Below are positions 22,274 to 34,460 of a stretch of 64,000 bases of DNA, piece after piece. The DNA lies in the NCBI GenBank assembly GCA_030052745.1, contig JANBVO010000041.1:62001-126000 (forward strand), written 5' to 3'. This stretch comes from Pleurostoma richardsiae. Its lineage: Eukaryota; Ascomycota; Sordariomycetes; Calosphaeriales; Pleurostomataceae. Under the pieces are notes generated by a model that worked only from the letters and a program-made list of their open reading frames with translations, did no database searches and was not told where the DNA came from. The stretch's first letter is position 1; every line of letters begins with the position of its first letter. The position numbers and the translations under genes are program-made.

Positions 22274-22751
22274 GATGAAAGGTATGTCGTGCTGTGGATA
22301 AGAGTGCCGAGGGGATGAGCATTCTCCGTGTAGGGCCTAGTTAATTAGCAACAGGGTGTGCTCCCCTACACGCGATTAAAACGCGACAATGGTAGACTGC
22401 GACCGCGTCTGAGGCTCCACAGCACTGGAGGTCAGTACAGGCAGGCGCTAACACGTCACGTGCCTGGTATTATGTGGTACGGGCTTAGGTAAGGCAATTT
22501 GCCTAGCAAACTTTGAGAGACGAGATGTTGGAGGATCAGGTAGGTCGCCTGCTTCTTGCCCGCTTGATAGACATATCAACAATAGGCTTTTCTTCTCTCC
22601 ATTCTTCTGCCTAGATTGGTCACAAGTGAGGGAAGAAGAAACTCCGTACTTCGAAGAGGAGCATTGACGGAGGTGTGCCACCGTTTGCTAGACACCAGGT
22701 GAACAAGAAGAGAAAAAGAGAGAGAGAGAGAAGGGGAGGCAACAGATAAGA
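22274..22751. promoter_or_regulatory. Divergent promoter region SMC6 / ECD
   Basis: 478 bp between two start codons in opposite directions. A purine-rich GA tract (22709-22738) sits just before the ECD start and is probably 5' UTR. No clear TATA box. Confidence 0.5.
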
Positions 22752-24797
22752 ATGGACGATACGTCAGTGATAGGAGCTTTTAGCGACCAGAGTGTTGAAG
22801 GCCCGGGGCCCTTCGAGCGCACGCTACCAGATGATTGTGTTGAGTATATGCTCTTCATCATCGACGGCCAGCTAGATTCGCGGAAGTTGTTGTCCAGCCT
22901 AGAGTGCGTCCGCAAGGCTGCCATGCACCTAGCCGACCAACTCACAAAGGATTACATCTGGCAACGGGACTGTTTTTCCCTGGAGACGAAAAGTGAAAAA
23001 GGTACGCCCTTTCACCCTCTAGACAGTGGAATGGCCTCCTATCTTGAGCCATGTCTGCTTCCCTAAGGCCCTGTCTCGATATCTCGCGATCCCCATGTCG
23101 ATAGCATGGTTGTAAGCTTCAAAATACAGTCAGCTAGCCAAGACATGGTCTCCGCTAGGCGAGGAAACAATGTCTAAGATGCAGCTAACAAATGTGTGGG
23201 TGCAGGGGTAACGTTCCTTCATGGCACCACAGAGTACGGCGACTCAATTGAAGATGAGTGGTTAATTGTCTACATTCTCCGTGAGCTGAGCAAGCAGTTT
23301 CCAACGCTCTGGGTTCGTGTTGCCGATAGCGATGGAGAGTTTCTGCTGGTGGAGGCTGCCCAAGTGGCTCCCAGGTGGCTCAACCCGGAGCTAGATAAAC
23401 ACAGGGTATGGATACACGAAGGCAGACTTTGCATCATCCCTTTAAGCCCAGGCGTGGACGCTCCTGGGAAGAATCTCGGTCTGCCAGAGGCACTAGAGGT
23501 CCTCAAGTCGAGCCCCGACTTGCTGATCCATTCGGCTTTCCTCGAGGCGGAGGCATTCTATAGGCTTGAGAAATATCCCGCGCACATCAATCAGGCGATC
23601 CATTGCGCGAAAGTCACAATACCCAGGAAGCTAGCGTACATCCTCCACCAGAGACCCAAGGCTATTGCTCCTGCCATCGAGGCCTTCTACCTTCGTGACC
23701 CCATTGCAATGAAGCCTCTGCTGTCGCCATCCTCCGACGGGCTTGAGTTCCCACCGGTCGACTTGGTCACCGTCAGCGTCCGTTTCACAAGGGTACTCTT
23801 CGCCCAGATAAAGTCGCAGAGGTTCCCTGCGCCTCCAACGTGGAAGGATATCATGCAATGCGCGGAAGAAGGCGTCCCAAATAGTCCGAGGGGCTATAAA
23901 AGACGCGCTATGCTGGAGCTGGGTATGAAGGTGGCGTGTGGCTTCGAGATGCTTGTAGCTCGGGCAAGCAAGAGCAACAGTCGTCTCGTGCGAGAAGTGG
24001 CGCTTCTTCTCGAAGATCTCGAGGAGGACGGCGACCAGGTCCTGCCTTCGGACGTTGATATCGGAACATGGAAGGATGTCGGACGCGATGACGACGACTC
24101 CTGGATGGATATCGACTACAACGACCTGGACCAGGAACTAAATGGGCGTGGAGGCAAGCGCAAGGAGGATGACTCCGGCAACGCGAACGCTCAGGCAGAT
24201 CTTCGCAAGATCGTTTCTCGTTTCGAAGCATTTCTGAACGACGAAGAAGCCGGCATTGACGGGGCCGAATTCGATGAGATGGATCAAGATGATGATGACA
24301 GCAATGGCTCGGAGACAGAAGACAGCGAGTTCGAGGACAAGGAGGTCAGTTTCGACGAGCAAGAGTTCGCTCGAATGATGAGAGAGATGATGGGCATACC
24401 ATCCGAGGTTGCAGAGCCACCGCGTAGGGCAGAAGCCGATGAGAGTCGCAAACCACCGCACAGCGGCGGAGACCATGTCGACGAAGATGCTGAGATTAGG
24501 AAACTGGCGGAACAGATGGGAGCAGAGTTGGAAGAGCATGGAGCTCTTGCTCTTGAACCAGCCGCAGAGAAGCCAGCTGCGATTGGGACTAGTAGATCGG
24601 GACCCCCCCTTGAGTCGCCAGAAGAGGAAGAATCATCCAATGAAGAGCGGGGGTTTAACATCGATTACAACCTCGCAAAGAATATCCTCGAGAGCTTCAA
24701 GGGACAGGCTGGTGACAGCGGACCGGCGAGCAGCATCCTCAACATCCTGGGTATGAGCTTACCAAGGGATGAAGATCAGGAGGATGAAGACGGTTAG
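22752..24797 (+). CDS. Ecdysoneless (SGT1/ECD) family protein
   Basis: Member of the Ecd/SGT1 family, which binds the spliceosome and transcription machinery; in fission yeast and animals it is linked to pre-mRNA splicing and cell cycle progress. Exons 22752-23001 and 23206-24797 give 613 aa. The start MDDTSVIGAF..LPDDCVEYMLFII is followed by WQRDCFSLE and, after the 204-nt intron, GVTFLHGTTEYGDSIEDEWLIVYILRE, the family signature. The C-terminal half is rich in Asp/Glu (EMDQDDDDSNGSETEDSEF) and predicted disordered, as in homologs. This is not the co-chaperone Sgt1, which has TPR, CS and SGS domains absent here. Confidence 0.9.
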
Positions 24798-24966
24798 GGC
24801 CGGTCATGTCATAGTGGAACAGGTGTAGGAGAAAGGAGGGGGTAAAACGGGAGAAATGATGGAGTCGCCCGGGCCCTCTAGGCCTCATGCTGCGTTGCAT
24901 TGCTCTGGTATTGGTATGGTATCTGTCTCTATAGGTCCAGTCGGACGCAATGCGGGATCAAATATG

Positions 24967-26400
24967 TCACCCGGACTTGTTCTGAGCCCCTCGTGTATTG
25001 CCATCATGGTCCGCAGATTTCGGTCTCTTAGCCGGCGATAATTCGGCGCTCGGTCGCCTATGTCTTCTTTTTGGATCTTCTTCGACGCGTTCCAACTTCG
25101 CCAGAACTTCGCTGAGCTTCCTTCGCGCGGCTAGTTCTCTACTCGTACTGTCGATTTGTGGTCGATAGAACTCGCGTACGATAGCGGAAGTCGCGTGATA
25201 GCATTGGTATAAGAGAAGGCGGATATCAGCGCTGTCTCTGTCCTCGATAAGGTCAAATTCTGGTCTTGTTTCGTCGTCCTTTCCATCCCTGGTTCGGCCG
25301 CTGAATCCACGATAGAATTCCGCCGACGGTTGTGTGCAGAATACTGTCGCCATGAGCGGGTCAGCAAAAATGCAGCTACTCCAGTCGCGAAGCCCTGCCA
25401 CCACAACTTCCGAGGTGGTGCCCGTCGATTCTTCGCCTGGGGTCTTCTGCTGCTCATCAAAGTCGTCCTCGTCACGGCACAGTTCGTGAATATCCAGACG
25501 GGCATCCCTCAACAGTTGTGGATCTCCTGTCCGGGAGAGCACAACCATTGTGTTGGAGTCTTCCGCAGCGTCGATAATGACGAGGCGAGGGATGGTGACG
25601 CCGTCCAGGAGGTGCCCAAACCTCCGGAAATGCCTGCGTATCGCCGAATAGGCCACGGTGACAGCCATATCCTCTCCATCTCGAAGCACACCCTCCAGGA
25701 TTGACTGAAAGGCGGCGGACCAGTTGCTTGCCCCCTGGCCGTAGAATGGACAGGCATTGTCTGCGCCTCCGAGCGGTTTGAAGTCGGGCGGAGGGGTAAG
25801 GACGGCAACAAGGGGACCAAACTTGCCGGAGGGTGACGTGAGCTGTGATAGTCGTCTCACGAGTCGACCCGTCTCAAAATCGACGTGTTTGCGTTCGGTC
25901 CCTGTAAGTGGCTTGGGGAGGGAGGAGATTGCTTGTCCGGGAGTGCGAGATAGGAGGTTGAAGGCAGAGCCCAGCACATTCGATGCCTGAGAGTGGCATA
26001 GCAAAGAGGGAAGAAGCTTCAGAAGATCCAAGTCATCGGCAGATTCCGCAACGTATTTCTCCGACGCTCGACCTCCCGTGCTACTCGATATGCACTCGAG
26101 CTCGTCACACAAGATCCTACCATCGATGGGGGCCGCACGATCACCTCCTGACAGGGCTGACCGTATCCACCTGGCAGCTTCAGCCTCCGACCTGATCAGC
26201 CACTGCTCGGATCGTAGCAGTCTAAGCATGGCTGGTGGCTCCAACACCAGCACCAGAGGGTCATGGTCAACAAGCTTGACCTCATATACTCTCTGGAGCC
26301 GGGCCGATGGGAGCGGGCGAACTGCCTCAACTGTCATCACGTTGGACCCGGTTGCCCGCAACACCTTCTGGACAGACGCATCTGCTGGGTGCTGGTTCAT
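24967..26400 (-). CDS. APH/choline-kinase-like conserved fungal protein
   Basis: Single-exon protein of 477 aa, cytosolic by appearance. The front half (SARLQRVYEVKLVDHDPLVL..EPP, then a Leu/Arg-rich helix with LLRSEQWLIRSEAEAARWI) resembles the N-lobe of fungal aminoglycoside-phosphotransferase-like proteins. The middle has WSAAFQSILEGVLRDGEDM and IRRHFRRFGHLLDGV, typical of that group. The usual catalytic loop HGDxxxxN is not visible; at residues ~271-285 the sequence reads RLVIIDAAEDSNTMV, so catalysis may be lost or altered. The C-terminal ~60 residues are basic (RRKLSEVLAKLE..KRRHRRP). An upstream ATG at 26649 would add 83 low-complexity residues; I prefer 26400 because similarity starts there. 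Substrate unknown. Confidence 0.6.
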   Translation of the reverse strand: MNQHPADASVQKVLRATGSNVMTVEAVRPLPSARLQRVYEVKLVDHDPLVLVLEPPAMLRLLRSEQWLIRSEAEAARWIRSALSGGDRAAPIDGRILCDELECISSSTGGRASEKYVAESADDLDLLKLLPSLLCHSQASNVLGSAFNLLSRTPGQAISSLPKPLTGTERKHVDFETGRLVRRLSQLTSPSGKFGPLVAVLTPPPDFKPLGGADNACPFYGQGASNWSAAFQSILEGVLRDGEDMAVTVAYSAIRRHFRRFGHLLDGVTIPRLVIIDAAEDSNTMVVLSRTGDPQLLRDARLDIHELCRDEDDFDEQQKTPGEESTGTTSEVVVAGLRDWSSCIFADPLMATVFCTQPSAEFYRGFSGRTRDGKDDETRPEFDLIEDRDSADIRLLLYQCYHATSAIVREFYRPQIDSTSRELAARRKLSEVLAKLERVEEDPKRRHRRPSAELSPAKRPKSADHDGNTRGAQNKSG

Positions 26401-29400
26401 GGGGGCGGTGGGATGGCAAGTCGAGTGTTGTGGGACAGGAGGAAGCCAGTTAGCCGAGCTGGGGTGTGTTGTGGGACACTGAATGCTGGTGACGCCCTTG
26501 GGCCGGCGAGAGTCGCGAGGCGGGAGAGGCTCAGGTCCATGTGCGGGCGAGAGGGCGATGGAATAAGCGGGGCACGCAACCCAGCCAGGGCCCGAAGGCG
26601 GCACCAGATCGTCGGAATACGCCCGATCCAGAAGCCTCGTGTATGACATGGGTGTGGTTGCGAAAGGCGGGTGTTAAGACACGCGGCTTCTAGAGTAAGG
26701 GTTCGCCTGGGAACATGGCGGCTTGCCGGCCGTGAGGTTCGTTACCATGTCTCAAAGAGCACGAGAGGACGGTGATCAGGAGGCAGCCACGACCAGGCCG
26801 GGACAACGGCGTGGATGTGTTGACGAGTGGCCTTCAAAGAGCAGGTGGACACCACCGCCAGACAGATGAACGGCGGAGCAGACAGACAGATAAGCAGTCA
26901 GATATGGCGCCAGTCGCATCACGAACCACAACAACTTGGGAAGACGGAAACCAGGGCCTGCAGGAGCACGGGGCCACGAGTGCCGATGTCTGCGTGCCGG
27001 AATGGGCGCCTAGGCCGAGCGAGAGAGGCAGCGAGGTCTTCAGAGCCTCGAACACGGAGAGACAAGCGAAGGCGAGTCGCTCCGCTGTGAGCGACAAAAC
27101 AAGGGCCCGCAAAGAGGAGGAAGTCCGCAAAGGCTGTTTGGGCAATGCAGGAGACGGCATTGGTTGTCTCCGGGCCGCGCCAAATGGACAGGCTGGCAAC
27201 AAGGACACAGAAAAGCTAAGAAACCCTGCACCGGGCTGTAGACCGAACGTGGGTCCGCAGCCACGATGGTGCTGCTTGACGAATGAGGCGTCTCCCGTAG
27301 CGAGCAGGAAGGCACGCACGTAGGCGAGGAAAAGGGGCGAGGAAGGACTGGAGGTGGACGGGGGAAGGGGGGTCAAGGAGGGCACGGAGACGGGGAGGCA
27401 GGCGAGGAGGAACAGCACGGAACTTACGGAGTACCTTCCTGTGGACGAACAACCTCCGCCACAGCACCGAGCAGGAAAGGTATCGAGTACACGGCTATAG
27501 GGGCATGGACGTTCCATCTGTGGCCTAATAACCGGGCAGCGAGTTCAGTGCGTCCCCGTCGTCAGCACCGTCAGGCGAGGGGATAGATCACACCCGTGCC
27601 TTAGGTGCCTGCCTACCTAGGAGGTGGAGGGAGATGGCAACTTTGCCAGTACTCCGTACCTAAGGTAAGGTAGATACGTAGGTAGGTAGGGAGGGAAACA
27701 TGGTGGCAGACGCACCTTTGGGCATGGATGCGTGCGTACGAAAACACAACCTGACCTCTACTACCTTGCCTAGAGCTACCCGGACACTTGTGGCTGCATC
27801 CTGACGTAAGGTAGACATCCATAGCTCAATGATAGCTCGGAGAGAGGCAGGTGAGGTCCATGGCTACCGGTCACCGTACCTATGTTTGCCTCCGGCGTCA
27901 AGTCGTCAATACAGGTATCACGCTTGGCCTGGGGGGGGGGCTGACAACCAGAGCTCGAGAAGCAACCAGAGCCCACCCATGTTCCCAGGGGGGCTCGTCC
28001 CGATATCTCTCAAGAGGCTCCAAGCTGGGACAGCCTGAACAGCACGTACATGGCCATTGACGGAGAGGAGATCTGCGGCAGCCAGAGATCAGTAGCAGAC
28101 TGCCGGGTTGAGGAAACAGAGGCATCAGACCAGGTAATCCGTATATACCGCGTGTTCGGCCGTGGATGGATGGCGCCGACACTGCTCCAGAGGCTGCTAG
28201 TAGGTAAAAGGTAAAGAGCCCGCAGGGGTCTGTGACATCGGCGACGTGGTGACTGTTGTGGGAAAAGCCGTGTTCGCTTGGTTCCTTTTCCGCCTGCAGG
28301 CTTGCCGGGAGGTCGTAATGCAAGTGCATATGACTCGACTCAGGTGCGTTTCCCTTTCGGGGCATGCAGAGCACGCTAATCGCTGTCCATATCAAAATGT
28401 TGCATTAGTCCAGGAAGCAGGCGAGCCGGAGATTTCATGATTGGCCAATGTTAAGCGAGCCAGAACTTCCTGCGCATATTCTAGAGCTTCTTCTTGTGCC
28501 GCTTCACTGCCGGATCCCAGGATGCTTGCTCTACCCTGCGCGCAGGACCCAGTAGAGGATTGAAGCACGGAGGCACGGAAGCACCTCCGTACGCAGGCAA
28601 CGCTGGGCGATTGGGTACCTACCTACCTAGGGGCCTGGGTAGATAGGTAGGCACTCTACACGTACGTTATCGTGACGAGACCAAGTGTGCTGCCCAAGCC
28701 GCGAGGGCCGAGCCACCGCTGATTAGTCCCTCTCGCCATCTCTCACGGCTTCTCCTACCACCCGCCGAGACGGTTTTGCGACTCATCCCGCTGAACTAGC
28801 ACCATATAGTAGAATGTCAAGTCTCGTCGCAATGGGTAATCACTTTTCCGCGTTCCTACTTCGCCCCCTCTTCGTCCCCTCTGCTGAACTAGTCTTGCAC
28901 GGCGCCGGCTCCGCGTGCTACATGTGCGAAGTAGATATGGCTTGCCCGATGCTTGTGACTGGGCTAAAATACGAAGAGTGGATGATGTGGCGTCAAACAA
29001 CGCGCTGTTGAGCGATCCAGCTCACCTCTTTGCCTCTTTCTCTAGCCAAAGATAGACCTAACGCTCACATTGCCGACTAAGACGCCATGGCTCTAATAAG
29101 CGCAAAACATCCCGCCCGCCATGTCCACGTCGAAGGTCCGATCTCAGAAGCAAGGATCTGCACTGGTGGAGCAGGTGGCGTGGTCGCCGTTGTATTGGCT
29201 AAGGTGCCAGGGCGCACAGCAGATCGGAAGTGGTTGAAGATCTTCTCACTTCGGAGCCGGGAACTGGCCGGCGGCCTAGAATTGCCTCTATTCAATGAGC
29301 TGCCTTAGCTGCCAAATCATATGATATAGCCAGGCTCCGACCTCCAGTTGAATGGTTCATCCACCTTCTGCCTCGGCTGTGGAGGTCTGATATGACTCTT

Positions 29401-29423
29401 GAGTTTCTCCGAGCGGCAAACGG
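26401..29423. other. 3 kb intergenic region
   Basis: No supported gene. Open frames at 26772-27517 and 27898-28395 occur on both strands and lack protein-like features. AGGTA/TACCT clusters are at 27611-27623, 27657-27691 and 28614-28651, the last forming an imperfect hairpin. A nine-G run lies at 27930-27938. The left end should hold the APH-like gene's promoter and the right end the TAN1 3' UTR. Confidence 0.5.
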
Positions 29424-30778
29424 TCACTTCTCCTGTTTTCGTGGCTCCGATTGCTCTTGTTCCCCATCGTTCTTGGTTGCTCGGCTATAGAGCTCCGTCA
29501 TATTGTATTTCTTGAGCTCAGCCCAGTCACCATCCACGACGCTCATGCCGCAAATGGACTAATAAAGGGGGTTAGCGTTGCGCGGGGGACGCCTTGCACA
29601 CAATGGGAAGGGCGCCTGAGTATTTTCGGGGGGGAGGGGAGGCATTACCTGGTAAATATCTGTCAGGATCACCTTGTCCGGCGAGTCAAGGTTGACCTTG
29701 TGGCGTGGGTCAATAAGAGAGGCGATTTTTTTTATGATGTCGTCCCTCTTCAGGGTGCTGTGGTTGCGGCTTGAGAGCCTGATCGCATACTAGAGGCGAG
29801 CTCCGTCAGTAAAACTGTAACCACCAAGTCTTTGGCCGCTTACCGAATATGCTGGCTTGTCCTTTTCGTCGCCTGAGTTAGGGTAATCCGCATTCTCAGG
29901 TGCGGGACCGCCATCGCTCGGAGCCAGCTTGAAACAGTCCGCAAGGACTCTTCTCGAGACTTCCTCAATCCCGGCCCCTGTCGCCTTCCCAATAAGAGTT
30001 ATGGGCGTCAGCCGATTGATATACCGGGTCTTCCTTACTGCTGAGGATTTCGCATCCTCGCAGATGCGTTTTACAATGGCCACTGGTTGGACTGGCGGCC
30101 TGGATTTGAAGAACAGAAGGCATTCCTCTCTTATGCGGACCTCGCTGAAGGGCTGATCCGCACCACCTCCGCCGTTCTCCTTCATAGAAGCGAGCTCCTT
30201 CTCAATGGAAGCCGCCACATCCCGGTCGTCTTCGTCTCCTTGCTCGCCCTCCTGGGGTTTGATGCCATACATTGTCTCCGCATACTGCAACATCAGGGTC
30301 AGTAAGGGAGGGATAGCACCATCGTACACAGGCGGCTTCGCCTACGGAAGGTGCGACATACTTCCTCAAAGAGCATACTCAGCTCTCTCACAGCCTTCCC
30401 CTTCATTGACCTAGCACACGTGACCCAGATCCCGGCATCGCCAGGCTCAATGGTGCCGGCTTGCACTGTCGAGGTCTTTGTATGCTGATGCGACGTCTTC
30501 CACTTCCCTTCATTCCCTGCCTTTGCACTCAGTTAGCCGCGTTGAAAAAAGAAAAAAAAAATTTGAAAAAGGCCCTGTTGGAGCAGGATTATACGCGGCT
30601 TGACCCTAAGCTTGAACAAACGTGCTGGTCTCTCGACCCAAGCACCGTCGTGACGACTCCAAAAATACACCAAGCTCCATGCCATGCTATCATAGCTTCT
30701 CACCTTCTTTCTTTTAGGACCGGCGACTCCGTTGTCACTAGGGGCACCCTTCCTCTTATTCGAATTCGAGCCGTCCAT
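29424..30778 (-). CDS. TAN1: tRNA acetylation cofactor TAN1 (THUMP domain)
   Basis: Adaptor that works with the Kre33/NAT10 acetyltransferase to make N4-acetylcytidine at position 12 of tRNA-Ser and tRNA-Leu. Five exons: 30704-30778, 30362-30520, 29844-30284, 29649-29789, 29424-29558, all phases closing to 316 aa. It starts MDGSNSNKRKG, then EPGDAGIWVTCARSMKGKA, YAETMYGI, and a THUMP domain spanning FLFFKSRPPVQP-like sequence (read as ECLLFFKSR) through VILTDIYQ|SICGMSVV. Exon 4 carries SRNHSTLKRDDIIKKIASLI and DPRHKVNLDSPDKV, characteristic of the family. The tail is EQEQSEPRKQEK. Introns are short and canonical. Confidence 0.92.
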
Positions 30779-31314
30779 TGCTTTTCAGTGTCTGCTACGC
30801 AATACGACGAAATTTTCGAGGGTGAGAGCTTCGCATTCCCGAATAGACCGCTGCAAGTACGCAAGTGAGGGAGAGAGAAACACCACAGCCAACTCCCAGG
30901 GTAGTTCTGTGATTTTACCTGTTGCCGTAGTATCTTTGCCAAGAAGTCAACGCACCGTAAGCAGGTAGGTAGTACCCAGCCCGCTGAGGTCACTGTGCTG
31001 ACATAATGTTAACCTGGTGTCGTTCTCACGTGCAGTGTCCCGTGCCTGATCCAACTCTGGTGCTTCTCAATGCGACCTGACCTGCGTGCATGATACCTAC
31101 CTAGGTATCTGGGTAGGTAGGTAATATGATGTTCTGTACAGTCCGATTCACCATGCCAAGACTGAGTAGACTACGCAAGGATGGTGTAAGAGAAAAGAGG
31201 GTATACAAGTCAGCAAGCCAGCATGGGGCAAACAGGTGGAGGTGTACATTAGTGAAAATTCTTCTAATGCTACGAGAACGAAAACCTGGGAGGCCCTCCA
31301 CTGGTTTTCGGTAG
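30779..31314. other. Intergenic, TAN1 5' side / PDC 3' side
   Basis: 536 bp, no gene. A hairpin-forming copy of the dispersed motif, TACCTACCTA..TAGGTAGGTA with 10-bp arms, lies at 31094-31123. Confidence 0.55.
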
Positions 31315-33240
31315 TCACTCCAGCTTGGCGTTGTTCTTAGCGCTGGCCTCTGCTGTCATGATCAGCGCCCGGGGAGCGTCCTGCTTGCCCATGTAGAGCT
31401 CCACGAACTGCAGCCCTGCCGAGCTGTTGAAGTCCGCGTCGCCTAGGAGCTTCTCGAGATCGTCCTTGGTCTTGACCGAGAACTTTCTCACTCGATCAGC
31501 TTTGGCACCGAAGACTGTGGGCAGCTCTTTAAACTGCCAAGGAGCGATGTCGTTATATCCAGCTTCCATGCCATGGATGAAGCGTTCGATCGTGAAACCA
31601 TCGTTGCAGATACAGAAGCTGGTCACACACGTCAGCGTGTCTGAATCCCGCATATGCGCCGTACGCCGTACGAAACGCGACACTCGGCTCTAACTTACAG
31701 CGTGACTTTCAAGTTCTGCCTCACGATAGTGCTGACTTCCTGTGCTGTTAGCTGGATAGAGCCGTCACCTACGAATAGAACGGTCCGCCTGTCGGTCTCT
31801 GCATCTTTGGCCGCAAGTGCTGCTCCCTGGCAGGCTCCAACAGACCAGCCGATACTGCCCCAAAGAACCTGGCTCAGCGCCGTGACACCGTGAGGGAACT
31901 TGGTGTCCCAGATACCAAAGTTTGCCGTTCCAGTCTCCGTTACGACGATGTCGTTCTGCTTCAAATACTCGCCTATCTTGGGCCAGAACCATTGCTGGGT
32001 GATAGCAGGGGACTCATCCCGGTTCTTGGCGACCTCATTTCTAACGGGAGTGACAGGGACTACCGACAGCTTCTGGAGGTCCACACGTTCAACCACCTTC
32101 TGCAGAACACCTTTCATGGTCACACCTGGGTAATGGGAGTATCTCACAACGCAATGCGTACTGTGGAGATCGATCGTGTTGAGCTGCGACGTACGGTAGG
32201 AGAAGCCCGCCGTATTGAAATCACTCTGCAATGCGGGACATTGTTAGCGGGGCTTCCCCGTGGAGCAGCGGCCGCTGCGTCATACCTTCAGGGCGCCAAT
32301 GGACAAGATCAGGTCGGCAGTATCGACCTGCTTTGTGACGTTCGGGTGTGAGGCTTCGCCGGCATAGACACCGCCATAGTTTGGATGAGACTCGTTAATG
32401 GCACCCTTGCCCATGGGCGTAACGAAGACAGGCAGGTTCGTCTTCTCGATGAGATCATGAACTTCAGGCAGGACCCGGTGCCGGATCGCGCAAGCGTCGA
32501 CTAGGATGATGGGATGCTTGGCGTCATGCAGATACTTCAATACCACGTCTACGACGTAGTCCTCCCGTTCCGGATCGTTCTTCGGACCTGAGAGGTCGAT
32601 CGGAGTCTTGAGCCTTGCACCCTCGACCTTCTTCTGGACGATATCGGTTGGAAGCATAATGTACACCGGACGACTCCGAATCCAGCATTCTCTCAGGGCA
32701 TTGTCAATCTGGTTGGCAACTTCGTTGGGATGGTTTAGCTTCGCAACATCGCACGAAATGTCCTTGCTCATGTTGGCAAATACATTGAAGTCACCGTTGC
32801 CGAGCGTGTGGTGAAGCAGCATGCCGTTGCGCTGCGAGATAGTCGAGGGACAGCCAACGATATGGACCACGGGTACCTGCTCGGCGAACGCCCCGGCCAT
32901 GCCATTGATAGCAGACAGCTCACCGACACCGAATGTGGTGATGAGGGCCGAGATCCCCTTAACTCGGGCGTAGCCGTCTGCGGCGTATGCTTCCAAGGTT
33001 TGATCAGTCATGAATTACAGAGAATATCCCCCATTGCTCGAACTCACCGGCATTAAGCTCGTTGACGCTGCCAACCCAGTTGAGCCCGGAGTCGGCCAGA
33101 TAGTCAAGAGCAACCAGGTTGTAGTCTCCCGGAACTCCGTGGACGGACCTGACCCCAACTTGATGCAGTCTGCCAAGGAGATACTTGGCAACATCCACGG
33201 GCTCCTTGAGGCCCTGCGTTCTGATATCGTCGGTTGTCAT
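31315..33240 (-). CDS. PDC1: Pyruvate decarboxylase
   Basis: Thiamine-diphosphate enzyme converting pyruvate to acetaldehyde and CO2 in the cytosol, feeding ethanol or acetate formation. Four exons: 33048-33240, 32286-32989, 31699-32225 and 31315-31618, closing to 575 aa. The N-terminal PYR domain has GVPGDYNL and the catalytic Glu in VNELNA; the ThDP-binding motif is GDGSIQLT..|..CNDGF, split by the last intron. The active-site pair HH is visible in [12 protein letters not shown]. At the first splice junction the usual ELNAGYAADGY reads ELNAAYAADGY. I call it PDC rather than a phenylpyruvate decarboxylase on overall sequence, with moderate certainty about substrate. Confidence 0.92.
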
Positions 33241-33879
33241 ACTGGCGGACTCTTATGGTCGACGGTTGTTCTCTACGAATTCGCGAGGAGGAAAGTATCC
33301 CAGAACTTGTCAGCTCCGCGCGGCTACCAATCCCGTGCCTGTCGTGCTGGCGGCGACGAGCCGGAATAGTTAGAGGGGGGATGGATTTTGGCAGTGGGCG
33401 AGATCACGGGGAGATATGACGCTATCGATCGGATCCTGGAACCTCGAGTTGCAGCTTCGATGCAGTCGATAGAAATATTAAAGAGAGCATGGGCGAGGTA
33501 GGTGAAGTATACGGGGTAAGTAGGAAGGTACAGAGCAGGCGATACACGCGTTCTTTGAAGCTTGGAGAGGGGAGATAGAGGTGGGGAATGAGGGCTTCAT
33601 GATGTGATCGACAAGCTCTTACTCCCATGCAGGAGGGATCGAGACTCGGTTCACTCGATCGCAAGTATCTACCTAAGGTACCTACGTATCACCTACCACG
33701 TGTGTACCTACGACGGGAAGGTTTCGCCCCCGGGCAACACCTCAGGCGATGGGCTGATGCTAAGGAGCGTTTCCTCTAGACGAGTCTGAACTGGGAGTCT
33801 GCGGGACAGAGCATAGTGACCTGTAAGATGCTTTCAGAAAAAAAACCTCACGATGATATAATACAGTCGTCCTGACCCG

Positions 33880-34275
33880 TCACGGCGACGTCCGAGAGAA
33901 CAGTCCGCGTGTGGCCAGACTTGCTTGCATGGTCTTAGGAAGCACGTATGTAATGTGCCCCCCGATCCCGACAGATTGATACGACTGCGGTGCCTCCTCA
34001 CCAACGGGCACAAGAACGACTGCGGCAAAAGACTGCACATGTGCCATATGGTGGGCATCAATAGTTGCGGAAAGCCGTGCTCCGTACTTGTACTCCAGAT
34101 CCCCGTCATTGAGACGAATGATGTAATCGATCTGGCTATCTACGGATGAGATTGGATCATGGGTGGCCCGCTTTAGGCTGGCCTGCAGGTACCTGTGAGG
34201 AGGACGGAGTACCTTAATAGATCCGGAGCACAGTCCGCTTGACGCCGAATTGACCGGGGGAGGGGGGTCCGCCAA
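33880..34275 (-). CDS. Hypothetical ORF, 131 aa, doubtful
   Basis: Not recognised. It is free of low complexity after the first ~20 residues and has a protein-like composition (IDYIIRLNDGDLEYKYGARL, FAAVVLVPVGEEAPQSY), but no domain, signal peptide or membrane segment can be named. It may be a remnant, an orphan gene or chance; the opposite strand is also open for part of the span. Confidence 0.25.
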   Translation of the reverse strand: MADPPPPVNSASSGLCSGSIKVLRPPHRYLQASLKRATHDPISSVDSQIDYIIRLNDGDLEYKYGARLSATIDAHHMAHVQSFAAVVLVPVGEEAPQSYQSVGIGGHITYVLPKTMQASLATRGLFSRTSP

Positions 34276-34376
34276 GACTCCTCCCTCTCCGAGGTCAGTC
34301 GAGCATCTGAGCCGGTTCTAGACGCACCTTGCCGCACCACGGATAGCATCCTCACATCGAGGCAGTAGAGTGTACG

Positions 34377-34460
34377 TGTATTGTATATGGTACTGTACAG
34401 GGTGTCTTTTAGATTCTATTATACAGGTATGCTGGTAGAGCTGTGTGTATATACAATACA
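34377..34460. repeat. 12-bp perfect inverted repeat near the ERV1 3' end
   Basis: TGTATTGTATAT (34377-34388) and its complement ATATACAATACA (34449-34460), separated by 60 bases, AT-rich. Possibly part of a 3'-end structure of ERV1 or chance in AT-rich DNA. Confidence 0.45.

Noticed and set aside
26772-27517. Open frames over 180 codons on both strands
   Set aside because: Frames overlap on both strands with low-complexity Arg/Ser/Pro composition and no domain, as expected from GC-rich non-coding DNA.
27898-28395. 165-codon minus-strand ORF
   Set aside because: Composition is not protein-like, no motif recognised and no supporting context.
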